64,000 bases of DNA from Breviolum minutum Mf 1.05b.01 (Eukaryota > Sar > Dinophyceae > Suessiales > Symbiodiniaceae), in the NCBI GenBank assembly GCA_000507305.1, contig DF241035.1:1-64000 (forward strand), given 5' to 3'. Each line of letters opens with the position of its first letter. The stretch's first letter is position 1. This document shows positions 61,271 through 64,000 of the stretch, one piece after another. The position numbers and the translations under genes were made by a program. The notes beneath the pieces are model-generated. The model saw nothing but the letters and a program-made list of their open reading frames with translations, was not told where the DNA came from and made no database searches.

Positions 61271-62020
61271 ATGGATGCACCAAAGGCACATTGGGCCTCA
61301 GAAAACACAAAACCCTCATGCAAAAATCTACGAACAAAAATCTCACACACTTCTGGTTGCCACCCAAACACTGCATCTCTCAAAGGGTTCGTAAATTTCA
61401 TGATCCGTGATTCACTGCCATTGCATTGATTGTTGCAGTTCAGTCTTTTCTTTCAGTCTGGGTTGCGTACATGGCCCAGTGACGCGGACCTGAGCAGCTT
61501 CAAAGCTAGCAAGTCACAAACTAAAACCATGCAGGGTGACAGCTTGCAATGACATGGGTTGTCGGACCACCAAACTTCTAACTTGTCAGGTCAAACAGTG
61601 CTTCCACTGGTTGTAGCACATGCGTCAAAAACATGAATTCGAAACAACTTAAGCACCAAGACACTTGTCAGTTTTGGAGTGCTGAAACATGCTGAAACAA
61701 CATAATACACAGGTCAAACGCCGCGACATGATTCTTTTTTTTCTTTGCAGCCTTGGCCTCGCGTTGAAAGAAACAGTCGTGATCATGTGTCATCACCATC
61801 TCACATCTGGCATCTGACATTTGGCAACTGACATGTGGCATCTCACATGTGGCATCTCACATCTGACATCAATCATCTTGCGCAATTGCATTCTCAGGCT
61901 CATCTTCCTCGTTCACGTTGGGGACCTCACACTAGGCAAACGGACAGCTAACCACCCAACAAAAAACGAAGACGCGCCACAAAGACAAAGCAAACAAGAT
62001 CCAACAAACTTACGAAAACT
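61271..62020. other. Spacer with a short CATCTGACAT repeat
   Basis: No gene is supported. At 61,797-61,875 GGCATCTCACAT, GGCATCTGACAT and related units repeat about seven times. The rest shows no feature. Confidence 0.6.
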
Positions 62021-63915
62021 TTATAAGATCCAAGGCACAGGTCCTGACAGGTCACTCTGCAAAACCACCACTGGCCGCAATTGATGATGCCGATGTTGCA
62101 GGTACCTACCTGCCACTGCAGGTTGTGGCCCTCTGTCAAAGCGGTGTTGCAAAAAACTGTAATGCGGTGGCCGCGGTTCCCGTCTCTTGGTTCCCTGAGC
62201 CCATCCAACCAAAAATTGCAAAGCATCATTGGATATTCCACCCTTTTCAAAGCACGCTTGAGCTTTGCTGACAATTGCCTCCCGATCTTCCAAAGTCATA
62301 CGCTTCCTTCCCTGGTTGCTGGATGGTTGCACGGAGCATGATTTCCTCAAATCTTCAACTTCTCTTGCAGGCACCAGCAAGCAGACCTGATACGGGGTGG
62401 CATCAGACATGTATTTGTGCACGCTCATCACCAAGTCATCTGCATTTGGTTCAGGGGCGCCTGGCCAAGCAGTAACCTTCGCATCACCAATGTCTTCCAA
62501 CTGACGCCGGAACACGATTCTGAATCCATGTGGAGCTGCAGGCCCTGTCAAACAGCTGAAATTTAGTGGGATGTCTTCAACCCAGCTTCGCCAATCCGCT
62601 GAAACATCTTGTTTCCAACAGCTGGTCTTGAAAGTTCCAGTCTCAAAGCAAGCATCGGTGAGAAACTGCTGATATACACTAATCAGTTCCAAGTCCGTGT
62701 TGAAGGAACAATTTGAGCACTTTACGACAGCTTGCCCTCCAAGGGCGTCGAGACATGAATGCGTGTGTCCTTTGACAGGGTAGCATACATAGACACTTTC
62801 AAATACATTCAAAAGCCGCGACTTAATGAAATAACGCAAGATGAAGTTGTTCTTATTATCACGTGCTGTATTATCAAGAACCAGGTAAAGATGTCGTGGG
62901 AGGCCTTGGTGTTGATCGTAGATTCCACTAAAGACTCGACTCAAACATTCCATGTGTGAGCAGCTGTCTTTGGGGATGTCAGGGTCGGAGATTGCAAATT
63001 CAACTGAATGGAAATGGGCCCACAACATCTGCACGTGCATGGCAGGTCTCACCAGCTGTGTGAAAGATTTGGTGAAGGTCTGGCACCGTGGGATCTTGTG
63101 CTTTGCTTGATCCAACCCGTCAGAGCGTAGAAGCAGCACAGAATGCTGCAGACTGCGCAATGGAATTCCATTCAGCATTGCTTGACGTGTCTCTCCAGCT
63201 TGAGCGTGCCAAGAGTGTTCGACCTGCCGGTCACGCCAATTCCTCAGCAAGTGGGCCGCATAGTCTTCCATCATATGGCATCTTTCTGTGATGGATAGTT
63301 GCTTTCGGAGATTATTTTTGAAATATTGGCACTCATCGCACAACCCATGTTGCCCAGATGACTTTCGAAAAGCAATGAATTTGCGGGAACCATTCAATGC
63401 ACGAAGGAAAGTGGTAAACGATGGACCATTTGGATAGTTCTGCTCATCACACCATCTTCTGCACATTTGAAAAAGGATCACCGGTTTGACCACTCCCAAG
63501 TAGCGCCTTGGCGCGCAATCCACCCCAGGTCCAGTCATTGAGTTGTGAAAGGGGTTGGATGTGACAATCGCCTTCACTGCCATTGAAGCCAATGCTCGCG
63601 AGTCCTTTTCATCCCAATCATCTTTTGACATCTGACAACCACCACTGACATCTTCATCTGACGAGTCTGCCATCTCAAGTGCCATCTCACAACCGGCACG
63701 GTTTTCACCTTTTTCTTTGTAAACCAATGTTGGGCGGCCCAAACCTTCAAAATCAAATCTATCGGGTAACCACTCGCCTTCATTGTGGTATCGTATCTGC
63801 AGAAACCGCTGGCAAAGGTCAAGTTGAACATGCCCAACAACACCCTTGACTCTGAATTGCCGTTTTCGTCGGTCTGGAAGTCCATGCAAAACCTCATTGA
63901 TGGTGCTTGCAAGTC
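62021..63915 (-). CDS. DUF7869-like protein, probably mobile-element related
   Basis: One long open exon of about 620 codons. There is no ATG at its upstream end: the frame is open back to a stop at 63,914-63,916, just after an AG, so the start is likely in an exon to the right or at an internal codon. Key parts are SFTTFLRALNGSRKFIAFRK, a Cys pair in GLCDECQYF, LLLRSDGLDQAKHKIPR, LYLVLDNTARDNKNNF and VKGHTHSCLDALGG. The order S-D-G-x-D-Q-A-K, D-N, G-H-T-H-x-x-x-D resembles the DUF7869 family, expanded in dinoflagellates and possibly a transposase-like nuclease fold. The frame after GPQPAVAG meets a GTAGGT donor at about 62,105, so the true exon may end there and not at 62,021. Function is unproven. 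Confidence 0.6.
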
Positions 63916-64000
63916 ACACACAACACGCAAACACCCAGGTGCTAAAAACAAAACAATCCCTCAAACAAACATTGAATGATGCAACCAATAAGCTCTTTGC

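Overview
The window reads as nuclear DNA of a dinoflagellate, probably of the Suessiales/Symbiodiniaceae type; the exact taxon is not readable. Three things point there. Many short protein-coding exons can be joined in phase only by using GC-AG and GA-AG introns beside GT-AG ones. Every gene I can support lies on the minus strand, as in dinoflagellate one-way gene blocks. The mobile DNA includes copia-type pol linked to a methyltransferase-like domain. Because all genes are on the minus strand, transcription runs from high to low coordinates.

Layout in transcription order. 62.0-63.9 kb: a long open exon of a DUF7869-like protein. 59.3-61.0 kb: a broken helicase C-terminus. 57.0-59.1 kb: copia retroelement remains and a gag-like ORF. 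51.5-56.7 kb: gene-poor DNA made of an inverted-repeat element, tandem arrays and duplicated blocks. 44.2-50.5 kb: exons of one or more unrecognised genes. 30.3-44.1 kb: a cyclic-nucleotide-dependent protein kinase (PKG type) with several nucleotide-binding domains, an AGC kinase domain and an acidic tail. 37.3-40.9 kb: a complete xylose isomerase gene inside one 4,525-bp intron of that kinase gene, on the same strand. 12.9-29.1 kb: a kinesin with an N-terminal motor and a long coiled-coil tail. 5.4-11.3 kb: a protein with about nine copies of an unrecognised 50-60-residue repeat. 1-2.9 kb: a second, damaged copy of the kinesin tail.

Two structural results stand out. First, the PKG second nucleotide-binding domain is cut between two of its beta strands by the intron that holds xylose isomerase, and the two halves join in phase. 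Second, the kinesin 3' end (11.5-14.9 kb) is duplicated in direct orientation at 1-2.9 kb. This suggests a tandem duplication of about 11.9 kb whose other half lies to the left of the window.

Exon boundaries given to the base were set by reading-frame phase and family motifs, not by transcripts. Where only a range is given, the boundary is uncertain. Single N bases at 26,685 and 41,724 sit in microsatellites and mark assembly uncertainty.
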